Counted from the first letter of the stretch, positions 15,783 to 22,494 are shown. The stretch is 64,000 nucleotides of DNA from an uncultured Bacillota bacterium (GCA_949292985.1 CASFBF010000010.1:139485-203484); one strand, 5' to 3'. Translations and numbers: made by a program. Notes: generated by a model from the letters alone, not told the origin.

Positions 15783-16055
15783 TTAGTTAAAAATATCTTT
15801 AAAACTATTTCCAAATTTGAAAGCAGGCGCATTTGAAGCCTTGATTTGAACCTTTTGTTTAGTCATAGGATTGATTCCTACTCTTGCAGGTTTTTTCTTA
15901 ACTTCATAAGTTCCAAAACCAGCGATAGCAATTTTTTCGCCTTTTTTCAATGTGTCAACAATAGTTGCCACCATAGCCTCAAAAGCAATTCCCGCATCTT
16001 TTTGAGTGAAGTTTGCCTTTTCAGCAAATGCCTTAATAAATTCAGATTTGTTCAT
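15783..16055 (-). CDS. hup: HU-family DNA-binding protein
   Basis: This 90-residue histone-like protein bends and compacts DNA as a dimer. It starts MNKSEFIKAFAEKANFTQKD and contains the beta-arm signature GFGTYEVKKKPARVGINPMT, followed by PAFKFGNSFK. The ATG at 16055 has GGGAG upstream and matches the family start; the longer ORF from 16085 adds 10 atypical residues. A promoter is visible at 16100-16127. Confidence 0.97.
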   Translation of the reverse strand: MNKSEFIKAFAEKANFTQKDAGIAFEAMVATIVDTLKKGEKIAIAGFGTYEVKKKPARVGINPMTKQKVQIKASNAPAFKFGNSFKDIFN

Positions 16056-16099
16056 ATTTTTTTCTCCCTTTTTTGAATTTTGCATTTTATGCTATAAAA

Positions 16100-16127
16100 A
16101 TAGTAGCATAATTTAGCATGAAATCAA
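16100..16127 (-). promoter_or_regulatory. Promoter of HU gene
   Basis: On the minus strand, TTGATT (16127-16122), spacer 16, TACTAT (16105-16100), about 45 bases before the ATG. The surrounding bases contain repeated AGCAT/ATGCT units. Confidence 0.55.
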
Positions 16128-16170
16128 AACGATTTTAGCCATTTTCGCAACAAAATAAACACAGGACAAC

Positions 16171-16194
16171 AAAAAAACGCCCTTATTTTAGGGC
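16171..16194 (-). terminator. Terminator of signal peptidase gene
   Basis: GCCCT and AGGGC pair around a TATTTT loop; the minus transcript continues with a U7 run. Confidence 0.8.
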
Positions 16195-16203
16195 ATTTTG
16201 TTA

Positions 16204-17034
16204 CTATCTGCTGAAAAAGTTTTCCAACCTGTTCCAGTAATATGAGAATAACGCTTCAACTTTTATTGCTAAAAGATTAACACCTTCTTCTGCACCGCCA
16301 GGCAGAATTATTTCTGCAACACCTTCCACTTTTTCCAATTTTGCAGTTCCTCGAACACGAGAATCTGATGAACGGCCACGATTATCACCTAGATAAAATA
16401 TTTCATTGTCGGGCACTTTGAAAAAATATACCCCTTCAACAAGAACCACATTTTCCTGAGCGTATTGTGGGTTTGCTATGAATGTTTCGTAAAAGCGCAA
16501 TTCATATTCTTCGCCAAGAACAGCCACGCTGGAATCATAAACAGAATCAGGTCCATAAGTCCAGTCAGAATAACTCTTAACATAACTTTCATTTAAAGAA
16601 TATATTTCGCCTGTTTCATAATTTAGCATAAACACATGAAAGTATCCGTCATCTGCCTTTTTAATGGTGACATAATCACCAGGCATACCTATTACACGCT
16701 TTATAAGTTTAATATCACTACCATCTGCATTTTTGTCGTTTATAACAACAATATCAAATCTTTCAAGTTGCTTTATAGTATTTATATAAACTAAATCATC
16801 TCCATCATTTTCAGATGAAATATTTGGATTAAGTGTATTTTGCATGCTTGTTCCATCAACTTCTGAAAGTTCATATGTGTTTCTAAAATAAATGTACCAA
16901 CCAATATATATAGCGAATAAAACAAAATAAACGAGAAATACATAGAATATAGTTCTAGGAAATTTTTTAACCTGTTTATCTATATACTCTTCTTGCTTAG
17001 CGGTTCTTTTATTTCTTTTAAATTTAAAATTCAC
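16204..17034 (-). CDS. lepB: Signal peptidase I
   Basis: This 276-residue membrane serine protease removes Sec/Tat signal peptides. One N-terminal helix (FYVFLVYFVLFAIYIGWYIY, about 32-51) is followed by the catalytic Ser in DGTSMQNTL, the general-base Lys in KLIKRVIGMPGD, and the box E motif YLGDNRGRSSDSR. The GTG at 17034 follows AAGGAG and overlaps the end of queH by 11 bases, indicating translational coupling. The region between boxes D and E is longer than in minimal enzymes, with an acidic stretch in the catalytic domain. Confidence 0.95.
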   Translation of the reverse strand: MNFKFKRNKRTAKQEEYIDKQVKKFPRTIFYVFLVYFVLFAIYIGWYIYFRNTYELSEVDGTSMQNTLNPNISSENDGDDLVYINTIKQLERFDIVVINDKNADGSDIKLIKRVIGMPGDYVTIKKADDGYFHVFMLNYETGEIYSLNESYVKSYSDWTYGPDSVYDSSVAVLGEEYELRFYETFIANPQYAQENVVLVEGVYFFKVPDNEIFYLGDNRGRSSDSRVRGTAKLEKVEGVAEIILPGGAEEGVNLLAIKVEALFSYYWNRLENFFSR

Positions 17035-17572
17035 TTTTCTCCTTTCTAACTGAAAACCTACAACCACAGTAATTTTGTCTGTACAAATTGTATTTTTTGG
17101 ATAATCTTATGCTGTCAATATAACCATCTTTTTTCTTAAAGTTTTCTTCTAAAAATTCTATTCCTTCAATTTTTGCTATTTGTTTACCAATTTCGTTTAT
17201 AACATTTGTGTTTTTGTATGGGCTCACAGAGAGCGTTGTTACAAACATATCGAAGCCCAATTTTTTAGCCATTTTAGCCGTTTCACTAAGCCTCATTTCA
17301 AAACAGATTGAACATCTTTGTTCTCCCTCTTTATCTAATTCATGCCCTTGTGCCAATTTTAAGAATTTTTGCTCATCATAATCGCCATCAATAACATTTA
17401 TGCCAACAAGTTTAGCATACCTTTTTTGTTCTTGCAAACGTTTTTCATATTCTTCAACAGGAAAAATGTTAGGATTATAATAGAAAATTGTCAATTCATA
17501 CTTATCTTTTAAAACTTCTATTACGTGCGTAGAACAAGGTCCGCAACAACTATGTAATAATAATTTTTTCAT
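17024..17572 (-). CDS. queH: Epoxyqueuosine reductase QueH
   Basis: QueH performs the last step of queuosine synthesis on tRNA, replacing QueG in many anaerobes. The 182-residue protein shows the metal-ligand cysteines CCGPCS near the N-terminus, RCSICFEMRL in the middle and NYCGC near the end. It is coupled at both ends: its ATG overlaps the stop of the upstream 140-residue gene by 4 bases, and its stop overlaps lepB. Confidence 0.95.
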   Translation of the reverse strand: MKKLLLHSCCGPCSTHVIEVLKDKYELTIFYYNPNIFPVEEYEKRLQEQKRYAKLVGINVIDGDYDEQKFLKLAQGHELDKEGEQRCSICFEMRLSETAKMAKKLGFDMFVTTLSVSPYKNTNVINEIGKQIAKIEGIEFLEENFKKKDGYIDSIRLSKKYNLYRQNYCGCRFSVRKEKSEF

Positions 17573-17991
17573 TTATTTTTCCTCATTATAGAAATCATTT
17601 CTTGTAAAACTGGATTTTTTAGTTCATACTCTTTAAAGTTTGCGCCCTCCTCTTTCAAAAAAGTAATCAAAGAAAAAATCTTTTTATTTTGCACAACTGC
17701 CTGTGCAATTAAAATTCCATCACTACTTTCTATTATATAAATGGGATAACTGATTTCTCCCATTTTTATGTTAAACTTTTTTTTCAACTTTAAATTGTTT
17801 GTAACTTTTTCATAGTCTTTAATCATTAAATCTATTGCTGTGAATCCAATAAACTGTTGTGTGCCAAATAAAGAAATAACATTTCCTGTTGGGGTGATAA
17901 TGTTATCAATAAAATCCAGACCTTGATCATTTTTTAACGTATATTTTTCTTTTGAAAGTTTAAAACCCTCTGGTAAGATTAAATTTTCCAT
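17569..17991 (-). CDS. Hypothetical protein of 140 residues, first gene of the queH-lepB unit
   Basis: This soluble alpha/beta protein begins MENLILPEGFKLSKEKYTL and ends NPVLQEMISIMRKNK. The layout (strands around an acidic IIESSDGILIAQAVV, then a C-terminal helix) loosely recalls PsbP/DcrB-like folds, but I do not recognise it. It overlaps queH by 4 bases (ATGA), so the two are co-translated. Confidence 0.6.
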   Translation of the reverse strand: MENLILPEGFKLSKEKYTLKNDQGLDFIDNIITPTGNVISLFGTQQFIGFTAIDLMIKDYEKVTNNLKLKKKFNIKMGEISYPIYIIESSDGILIAQAVVQNKKIFSLITFLKEEGANFKEYELKNPVLQEMISIMRKNK

Positions 17992-18027
17992 GGTAGTGAT
18001 AATAACATTTTTTGCTTAAAAAGTCAA

Positions 18028-18360
18028 TTACAAATAATCAACTGCATACATCATAACATCACTTATAGATTTTTCTGTTAACGAATATAACAAAATTTTA
18101 CCTTCTCTTCTATAATTAACAAGTCCTTGGTCCTTTAAAATTTTTAACTGATGTGAAACAGTTGTTTGATTGATATTTAACAAATTAGATATATCACCTA
18201 CACACATATCACAAAGAGACAAACAAGTGATAATTTTTAATCTAGTAAAATCTGAAAAATTTTGAAAATAGTCTGCCAATTTGGTTATTTCACTATCGCT
18301 GGGCAAATATCCCAATATTTCGTTTTTTCTACGCTCGGACAACATTAAAAACTCAGGCAT
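18028..18360 (-). CDS. ArsR/SmtB-family winged-helix repressor
   Basis: This 110-residue protein has the ArsR winged helix. LADYFQNFSDFTRLKIITCL is the first helix pair, and CDMCVGDISNLL contains two Cys at the alpha-3 metal site used by SmtB/ArsR/CadC sensors (E-L/x-C-V-C-D-L type). QTTVSHQLKILKDQGLVNYRREGK is the recognition helix and wing. GGGGGAAG precedes the ATG. The dual-Cys site suggests thiophilic metal or arsenite sensing. No transporter target gene is adjacent. Confidence 0.9.
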   Translation of the reverse strand: MPEFLMLSERRKNEILGYLPSDSEITKLADYFQNFSDFTRLKIITCLSLCDMCVGDISNLLNINQTTVSHQLKILKDQGLVNYRREGKILLYSLTEKSISDVMMYAVDYL

Positions 18361-18513
18361 CTCTTCCCCCTTTTTGTATCATTTTTTTTATAAAGATCAT
18401 ATATATTTCCGTAACAAAAATACCACTGCCAAAGATAAATTGCAAAATAGATTTTTATAAAATAAATTCATTTTTTGCGGAAAAACAGACTTATTTGTAG
18501 AAAAGGAGGTTTT

Positions 18514-18696
18514 ATGAATCAGCAAGATATTTTATTGGTGCTTCTACTTTCTATTTTTGCCAATTCCAATGACATAAATTTAAACACAAACACCAATTTC
18601 CTACTGCTTTTATTGCTTGCACTTTCAAACAATAATGGTTATTGGGGCGGTTGCGCTAACACCTGCTCTGGAACTTGCTCTGGCCGAATTTTCTAA
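18514..18696 (+). CDS. Small Leu-rich, Cys-tailed protein (60 residues)
   Basis: It begins MNQQDILLVLLLSIFANSND, has a second Leu run (NFLLLLLLALSNNN) and ends GYWGGCANTCSGTCSGRIF with Cys in a C-x3-C-x3-C pattern. Two short hydrophobic stretches are separated by a Asn/Thr-rich linker. AAGGAGG lies 5 bases before the ATG, a near-perfect ribosome site, so it is probably well expressed. I do not recognise a family; a secreted or modified peptide precursor, or a spore or envelope peptide, are possibilities only. Cloverleaf element 2 with a T-run follows directly. Confidence 0.65.
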   Translation: MNQQDILLVLLLSIFANSNDINLNTNTNFLLLLLLALSNNNGYWGGCANTCSGTCSGRIF

Positions 18697-18721
18697 CATA
18701 AATTTTAAAAACTTCAACCTT

Positions 18722-18804
18722 GCGCGCAAGTTTTGCCACCAAAGTGGCAAACGCCTTGTTTGAAACAAGGCGGTGCTTTTCAAGCACCACTTGCGCGCTT
18801 TTTT
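18722..18804 (+). repeat. Cloverleaf element 2 (four-way junction) with terminal T-run
   Basis: The outer stem GCGCGCAAGT (18722-18731) pairs with ACTTGCGCGC (18789-18798). Packed inside with almost no unpaired base are TTTGCCAC/GTGGCAAA (18732-18751), CGCCTTGTT/AACAAGGCG (18752-18772) and GTGCTT/AAGCAC (18773-18787). T6 follows, so it may also end the upstream transcript. Confidence 0.9.
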
Positions 18805-18997
18805 ATTTACTTCGAATTTTCATTTATTTAGCCGATAAAAAAAGAAGAAAAAATTTTTTTATATTTTTTTAAAAAAATATGTAAAATCATTTGGTGATAA
18901 TTTTTTTTTGTGCTAAGATGAGTTTGTAAATAAGATTTGAATATAAAATCTTTTTTTACAAATATTAAATGAAACAGGGCGTCTAAATCTATCCCAA
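18805..18997. other. AT-rich intergenic stretch before the first pilin-like gene
   Basis: With the elements on either side this is part of a gene-free span 18697-19064. It holds homopolymer A/T runs, a weak AT palindrome near 18855-18885 and GGGCGTCTAAATCTATCCC just before the shared leader. A promoter must lie here, but no hexamer pair with good spacing is convincing. Confidence 0.5.
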
Positions 18998-19064
18998 AAA
19001 CATAAGAAGAAGGCGAGATAGTAAGGGAAAAGAGCAAAAAGAAGCCCAAAATGGAGGTTTTCTT
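18998..19064 (+). promoter_or_regulatory. Shared 5' leader, copy 1 (70 identical bases including ATG)
   Basis: Bases 18998-19067 are identical to the reverse complement of 19953-20022. The leader starts AAACATAAGAA, which can pair with TTCTTATGTTT spanning the start codon (19060-19070), an 11-bp helix that would bury the ATG and lie next to GGAGG. It suggests a translation switch. Confidence 0.75.
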
Positions 19065-19418
19065 ATGTTTAATTTCATTTCACAGTTAGGTTATGACTGG
19101 CATGGAACTTTTGATGGAACTACTTTCGAATGGGTTGCAAGCCTTTTTGATTATTTAGGACCTATCCTTTACGCAATCATGGCTGTTGTTGGTGCTGCTG
19201 GTGCAGTGTATGCCATTGTTTTAGGTGTAAACTTAGCAAGAGCGGAAGACCAATCAAAACGTGATGAAGCAAAAAAGCGTTTAATAACCACATTGATTGC
19301 AATTGCAATTACAGTTGCGCTTGTTATCTTCTTCAACGAATTGTTCCCAATGATTTTAAACGCATTCAAACCAGATGACTTGAACATAGATACAGGAAAA
19401 TCATTAATTCATATTTAA
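19065..19418 (+). CDS. Pilin-like two-helix membrane protein (VirB2-like), copy 1
   Basis: This 117-residue protein has an N-terminal WHGTFDGTTFEWVASLFDYL, a first helix GPILYAIMAVVGAAGAVYAIV, a basic cytoplasmic loop ARAEDQSKRDEAKKRL and a second helix TLIAIAITVALVIFFNEL. The layout fits VirB2/TrbC-type pilins of Gram-positive type IV secretion. The paralogue at 19581-19955 is nearly identical from the first helix through the loop and differs at both ends. The start is ATG 19065 behind GGAGG. It ends in a good terminator. The ends probably determine function, and the constant middle packs in the filament. Confidence 0.7.
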   Translation: MFNFISQLGYDWHGTFDGTTFEWVASLFDYLGPILYAIMAVVGAAGAVYAIVLGVNLARAEDQSKRDEAKKRLITTLIAIAITVALVIFFNELFPMILNAFKPDDLNIDTGKSLIHI

Positions 19419-19430
19419 TAATTAAAAAAT

Positions 19431-19457
19431 AAAAGCGACCCTTTGGGGTCGTTTTTT
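19431..19457 (+). terminator. Terminator after pilin-like copy 1
   Basis: CGACCC (19436-19441) pairs with GGGTCG (19446-19451), followed by T6. Confidence 0.88.
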
Positions 19458-19465
19458 ATGCGCGC

Positions 19466-19509
19466 CTTCCTATTTAAATAATTTACATTTTCAACATATA
19501 TATAGGAAG
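19466..19509. repeat. 8-bp inverted repeat between the pilin-like genes
   Basis: CTTCCTAT (19466-19473) and ATAGGAAG (19502-19509) are perfect inverted copies around 28 AT-rich bases, between the two terminator-like structures. Confidence 0.5.
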
Positions 19510-19528
19510 ATTATCCATTAAAATATGA

Positions 19529-19591
19529 TATTTAAATAAATTATTAAAAAACTTTAATTTTTTATTAGTTTTTTAATAATTTATTTAAATA
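19529..19591. repeat. 25-bp perfect AT-only-like hairpin at the end of pilin-like copy 2
   Basis: Bases 19529-19553 and 19567-19591 are exact inverted copies (25 bp) around 13 bases. The right arm contains the last codons and the stop of the minus-strand gene. It may act as a terminator or RNA 3' shield; such a long perfect match is unusual here. Confidence 0.85.
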
Positions 19592-19955
19592 CAGAAATTA
19601 AAGTTAAAGCAATATCCCCTGTTGTTTTAAAGTCTTCTTCTTTTATGAAAGCACCAAGAATCAATGGTAAAAGTTCGTTAAAGAAAATTACCAATCCTAT
19701 AACTACTGCTACTGCAACTATCGTTGTGATTAAACGTTTTTTTGCTTCATCACGCTTTGATTGGTCTTCTGCTCTTGCTAAGTTTACACCCAAAACAATA
19801 GCATATACTAATCCAGCGGCGCCAACAACAGCCATGATTGCGTAAAGAATAGGATACAATGCGTTGAATAAATTTTTCACCCATGCTAATTCGCCGCCCG
19901 GGAATTTGTCAGCCAAATCATTCCAAGCATTTCCCAATAAAGATAAGAAATTCAT
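19581..19955 (-). CDS. Pilin-like two-helix membrane protein (VirB2-like), copy 2
   Basis: This 124-residue paralogue of the gene at 19065 lies in inverted, convergent orientation. The shared core is YPILYAIMAVVGAAGLVYAI, then VLGVNLARAEDQSKRDEAKK and RLITT. The N-terminus (NFLSLLGNAWNDLADKFPGG) and C-terminus (FIKEEDFKTTGDIALTLISV) differ. The 70-base leader including the ATG is identical to copy 1. As a type IV pilin-like subunit it would sit in the cytoplasmic membrane; a link to the VirD4-like protein at 8.5 kb is inferred. The 3' end lies in a 25-bp hairpin. Confidence 0.7.
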   Translation of the reverse strand: MNFLSLLGNAWNDLADKFPGGELAWVKNLFNALYPILYAIMAVVGAAGLVYAIVLGVNLARAEDQSKRDEAKKRLITTIVAVAVVIGLVIFFNELLPLILGAFIKEEDFKTTGDIALTLISVFK

Positions 19956-20022
19956 AAGAAAACCTCCATTTTGGGCTTCTTTTTGCTCTTTTCCCTTACT
20001 ATCTCGCCTTCTTCTTATGTTT
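19956..20022 (-). promoter_or_regulatory. Shared 5' leader, copy 2
   Basis: Reverse complement of 18998-19067 with no mismatch when the ATG at 19953-19955 is included. Here CATAAGAA can pair with TTCTTATG over the start codon (8 bp). Identity stops exactly at AAACAT on the distal side. Confidence 0.75.
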
Positions 20023-20085
20023 CGGCTTTAATAACTAACTTTAAATTGTTATTTATATGGAAAATAAAGTTTTATTTATATTCAC

Positions 20086-20114
20086 TTGTAAAAATTTTTA
20101 TTGCATGATATAAT
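20086..20114 (+). promoter_or_regulatory. Promoter of tRNA-Ser
   Basis: TTGTAA (20086-20091), spacer 17, TATAAT (20109-20114), 17 bases before the mature tRNA. Confidence 0.75.
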
Positions 20115-20131
20115 TTCAACAGTTTAAAAAT

Positions 20132-20224
20132 GGAGATGTACCAAAGAGGTCGTACTGGGCTTGACTCGAAATCAAGTTGTCCGCTAACCCGGGCACGTGG
20201 GTTCGAATCCCACCGTCTCCGCCA
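20132..20224 (+). tRNA. tRNA-Ser, anticodon CGA, with long variable arm and encoded CCA
   Basis: Acceptor GGAGATG pairs with CGTCTCC. The anticodon arm CTTGA-CTCGAAA-TCAAG gives CGA (Ser, UCG codon). The variable arm has the class II stem-loop (TTGTCCGCTAACCCGGGCAC). The T-arm is GTGGG-TTCGAAT-CCCAC. GCCA ends the gene. No displaced 3' fragment was found, unlike tRNA-Arg. Confidence 0.95.
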
Positions 20225-20229
20225 AAAAT

Positions 20230-20291
20230 AAAAAGTATGCCTAAACTGGTAAATATTTTAAATTCAAAACAGGCATGTAATCCTACTTTTT
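20230..20291 (+). promoter_or_regulatory. Structured leader before the ADP-ribosylglycohydrolase gene
   Basis: AAAAAGT-ATGCCT (20230-20242) pairs with AGGCAT (20271-20276) and ACTTTTT (20285-20291), leaving a one-sided 8-base bulge and a 28-base loop. The GGGAGGGGG ribosome site follows at once. It may be a regulatory leader or only the tRNA 3' terminator. Confidence 0.5.
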
Positions 20292-20306
20292 AGGGAGGGG
20301 GATATT

Positions 20307-21092
20307 ATGTTGGGTGCTATAATTGGCGATTTGGCTGGTTCAATTTATGAATTTGGGCAATTAAAAAAAGTTCGCAACATTAAGGTTAATAACATAATTG
20401 AAGAAAACAGTTTTATCAGCGACGACACAATACTGACTATGGCAATTTTAAAAGCAGTATTAACAGATAAAGATTATAATGCTTCATTAAAAAAATTTGG
20501 GCTTAAATATGAAAGTATGTTGCCTGATGTTAAACCGTATTTTAAAACTGTTTTCTCTCCTAACTTTTCTTTGTGGTTACATGGAAATTTCGAAGGCAAA
20601 AGTGCAGGAAACGGAGCTATGATGAGAATATCTCCCATAGGATTTTTATTTGATAATGAAGAAGACGTTATTTTAAATGCAAAATTAGCAACAATACCAT
20701 CGCACGATACAAATGAAGCAATAGACAGCGCAATTTTAGTGGCTAGAATAATATTTTGGGCAAAACAAGGTTTAACAAAAAGTCAAATTATAAAGAAACT
20801 TAATATAAAAATAATAGAAACAAAACTGACAACTTTTAATTACACTTGCAAAGACACCGTTGGTGTGTGCCTTTATTCATTATTCACATCTAATTCGTTT
20901 GAGGAAAGCATTATTAAAATAATTTCATATGGTGGTGATACTGATACCAATGCATGCATAGTTGGTTCTATGGCAGAAGCATTATTTGGCATACCTGATA
21001 AACTTAAAGAGAAAGCAAAGAATTTTCTTCCAAAAGAGTTTATAGAATTATTAAAAATTGCATATGATAAAATAGACAAAAAACAAACATAA
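20307..21092 (+). CDS. ADP-ribosylglycohydrolase (DraG family)
   Basis: This 261-residue enzyme removes ADP-ribose from proteins or small molecules using two Mg ions. Motifs in order: GAIIGDLAGS (residues 3-12), SDDTILT (about 37-43), GNGAMMRISPIG (about 107-118), HDTNEAIDSA (about 133-142) and GGDTDTNACIVG (about 210-221), all metal ligands of the family. GGGAGGGGG precedes the ATG. No paired ART toxin is adjacent. A physiological substrate cannot be assigned. Confidence 0.93.
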   Translation: MLGAIIGDLAGSIYEFGQLKKVRNIKVNNIIEENSFISDDTILTMAILKAVLTDKDYNASLKKFGLKYESMLPDVKPYFKTVFSPNFSLWLHGNFEGKSAGNGAMMRISPIGFLFDNEEDVILNAKLATIPSHDTNEAIDSAILVARIIFWAKQGLTKSQIIKKLNIKIIETKLTTFNYTCKDTVGVCLYSLFTSNSFEESIIKIISYGGDTDTNACIVGSMAEALFGIPDKLKEKAKNFLPKEFIELLKIAYDKIDKKQT

Positions 21093-21197
21093 ACTAGAAT
21101 TATACTTAAAAATAATAGTGTTTTATTTTAAGTACAATTTACGATTAAGTTCAAAATTATTTTACAATTACCCTATCTATATTTAAACAAATTAACG

Positions 21198-21229
21198 AAA
21201 AAAAGAGGTTTTATTTACCCTCTTTTTTT
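21198..21229 (-). terminator. Terminator overlapping the end of the bPH-domain gene
   Basis: AAAAAAAGAGG (21198-21208) pairs with CCTCTTTTTTT (21219-21229); the TAA stop of the minus gene lies in the loop. Confidence 0.8.
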
Positions 21230-21894
21230 GTGCTTTCTTTTTTTTCATTTTCAGTTACTTCGTATCGGGTTGCAAAGCCTTTATTAACTTTTGTTCGCAA
21301 TTCGTTTGGAAAATACACATCACTTTTTATATCATTTACTATTTTTTGCAATTTGGTGGTTATATTATACGGATCTGATATATCCCACAAAACCTTAGAA
21401 TTTGATTTTGTTCGAATGTAGATATCCCCTACTTTAAACCATTTGTCGCTTAATCCAACTTTTAAATTAACGCTTTCAATATCCGCATAGTAAATGTTTT
21501 GCAAGTCTATACCTATTACGCCGCTTTTAATAATAATTCTTGTGTTTGTAAAAACATACTCCATATTTTTTTGTTGAATCGAGGCGGTGACCATATTCCC
21601 TATCCATATCCATACGGGCGTTAAGTGAAATACAAAGAAAACACATAAAAACAAAACCATATACCATGGTGTTTGACTGAACACATTAAAACCAATCATG
21701 CAACCAATAAAAATTCCATCAATCAAAATCCAAAGTAGTGCAACAGGCATCATTTTAAAAATCTGCCCCCAAATATACGCAGAGCGTTTAGGCTTGCCCC
21801 GCCACAAAATTTGCTCGTCTTTTACAAGCGTATCTTCTATGTTTGTTGCATGCATACCATCATTTTTAAAATAATTTTCATCTAACTTTGCCAT
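21211..21894 (-). CDS. Membrane protein with bacterial PH (DUF304-like) domain
   Basis: This 227-residue protein has an N-terminal acidic segment with EQILWRGKPKRSAYIWG, two membrane helices (about 55-78 and 86-108), and a C-terminal beta-rich bPH domain. The latter shows YVFTNTRIIIKSGVIGIDLQ, then IYYADIESVNLKVG and GDIYIRTKS. The order of W-x-G-x-P, helices and T-x-x-R-I/V matches DUF304/YdbT-type proteins. The role is unknown; it is membrane associated. AAGGGA precedes the ATG. It is monocistronic by its terminator. Confidence 0.8.
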   Translation of the reverse strand: MAKLDENYFKNDGMHATNIEDTLVKDEQILWRGKPKRSAYIWGQIFKMMPVALLWILIDGIFIGCMIGFNVFSQTPWYMVLFLCVFFVFHLTPVWIWIGNMVTASIQQKNMEYVFTNTRIIIKSGVIGIDLQNIYYADIESVNLKVGLSDKWFKVGDIYIRTKSNSKVLWDISDPYNITTKLQKIVNDIKSDVYFPNELRTKVNKGFATRYEVTENEKKESTKKEGK

Positions 21895-21930
21895 AATTAA
21901 CGTCCCTTTTATATTTATATAATATCATAT

Positions 21931-21960
21931 AAAAAATAAAAGCCAAAATTGTTTTTGGCT
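21931..21960 (-). terminator. Terminator of the deformylase-like gene
   Basis: AGCCAAAA pairs with TTTTGGCT around four bases; the minus transcript continues TTTATTTTTT. Confidence 0.8.
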
Positions 21961-22459
21961 ACTTGTTCAATTCAAATGCGTTTTTGATTGTTTCTACACA
22001 CTCTATAAAGTCTGTTGCACGCTTTTCTGGCAATATCCCATGTAAATTATCTATTTCCTGCTGGATTATTCCTGACATTTTTCCACTAAACCAACATTTT
22101 TGCCAGCGTGCTTTTTCATCTTGAAATGAAACCAGTATGCTGTACGCTCGTTCATTTTTATAAAGCATATTTGGTCTGCACATATTGTTCTCCCAAAAAT
22201 CCATGCTTTCCTTACAATCTATAATTTGAGGATTAAACATAACCATCGGGTTTCCATGTATTTTATCACTAATAACAATAATTTCTTCAAATTCTCCTAT
22301 TTGATTAGCCGAAAGAGAACATGCTTTTCTGCCCATTTCCCAGCAATGAAACAGAGTGTCCACTAAATTTTGAGCAATCAAAACAGACGCTTCATTTACT
22401 GATGAGTGTGAACATACCTTTTTTAACATCTCTTTTTCAAAAACAATTTCTTTTACCAT
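21959..22459 (-). CDS. Peptide deformylase homologue lacking both metal-binding histidines
   Basis: This 166-residue protein keeps the deformylase architecture. Motif 1 is SLSANQIG (normally GLAANQIG), motif 2 is WENNMCRP (normally EGCLS) and motif 3 is IIQQEIDNLHGIL (normally QHEIDHLxGI). In motif 3 both metal-ligand His are replaced (Gln and Asn) while the Glu remains. Active peptide deformylases use Cys plus two His to hold Fe/Zn, so formyl removal is unlikely. It may be a pseudoenzyme or bind a different ligand. No ribosome site is seen; TATATA lies 7 bases before the ATG, so this mRNA may be leaderless. Confidence 0.8.
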   Translation of the reverse strand: MVKEIVFEKEMLKKVCSHSSVNEASVLIAQNLVDTLFHCWEMGRKACSLSANQIGEFEEIIVISDKIHGNPMVMFNPQIIDCKESMDFWENNMCRPNMLYKNERAYSILVSFQDEKARWQKCWFSGKMSGIIQQEIDNLHGILPEKRATDFIECVETIKNAFELNK

Positions 22460-22494
22460 ATTTAGCTATATATGTCTGTAAATAAAAATATATG

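Noticed and set aside
8522-20022. One large integrative conjugative element covering VirD4 to the pilins
   Set aside because: The region between contains core genes (engB, HU, lepB, queH) and no integrase, relaxase or outer att sites.
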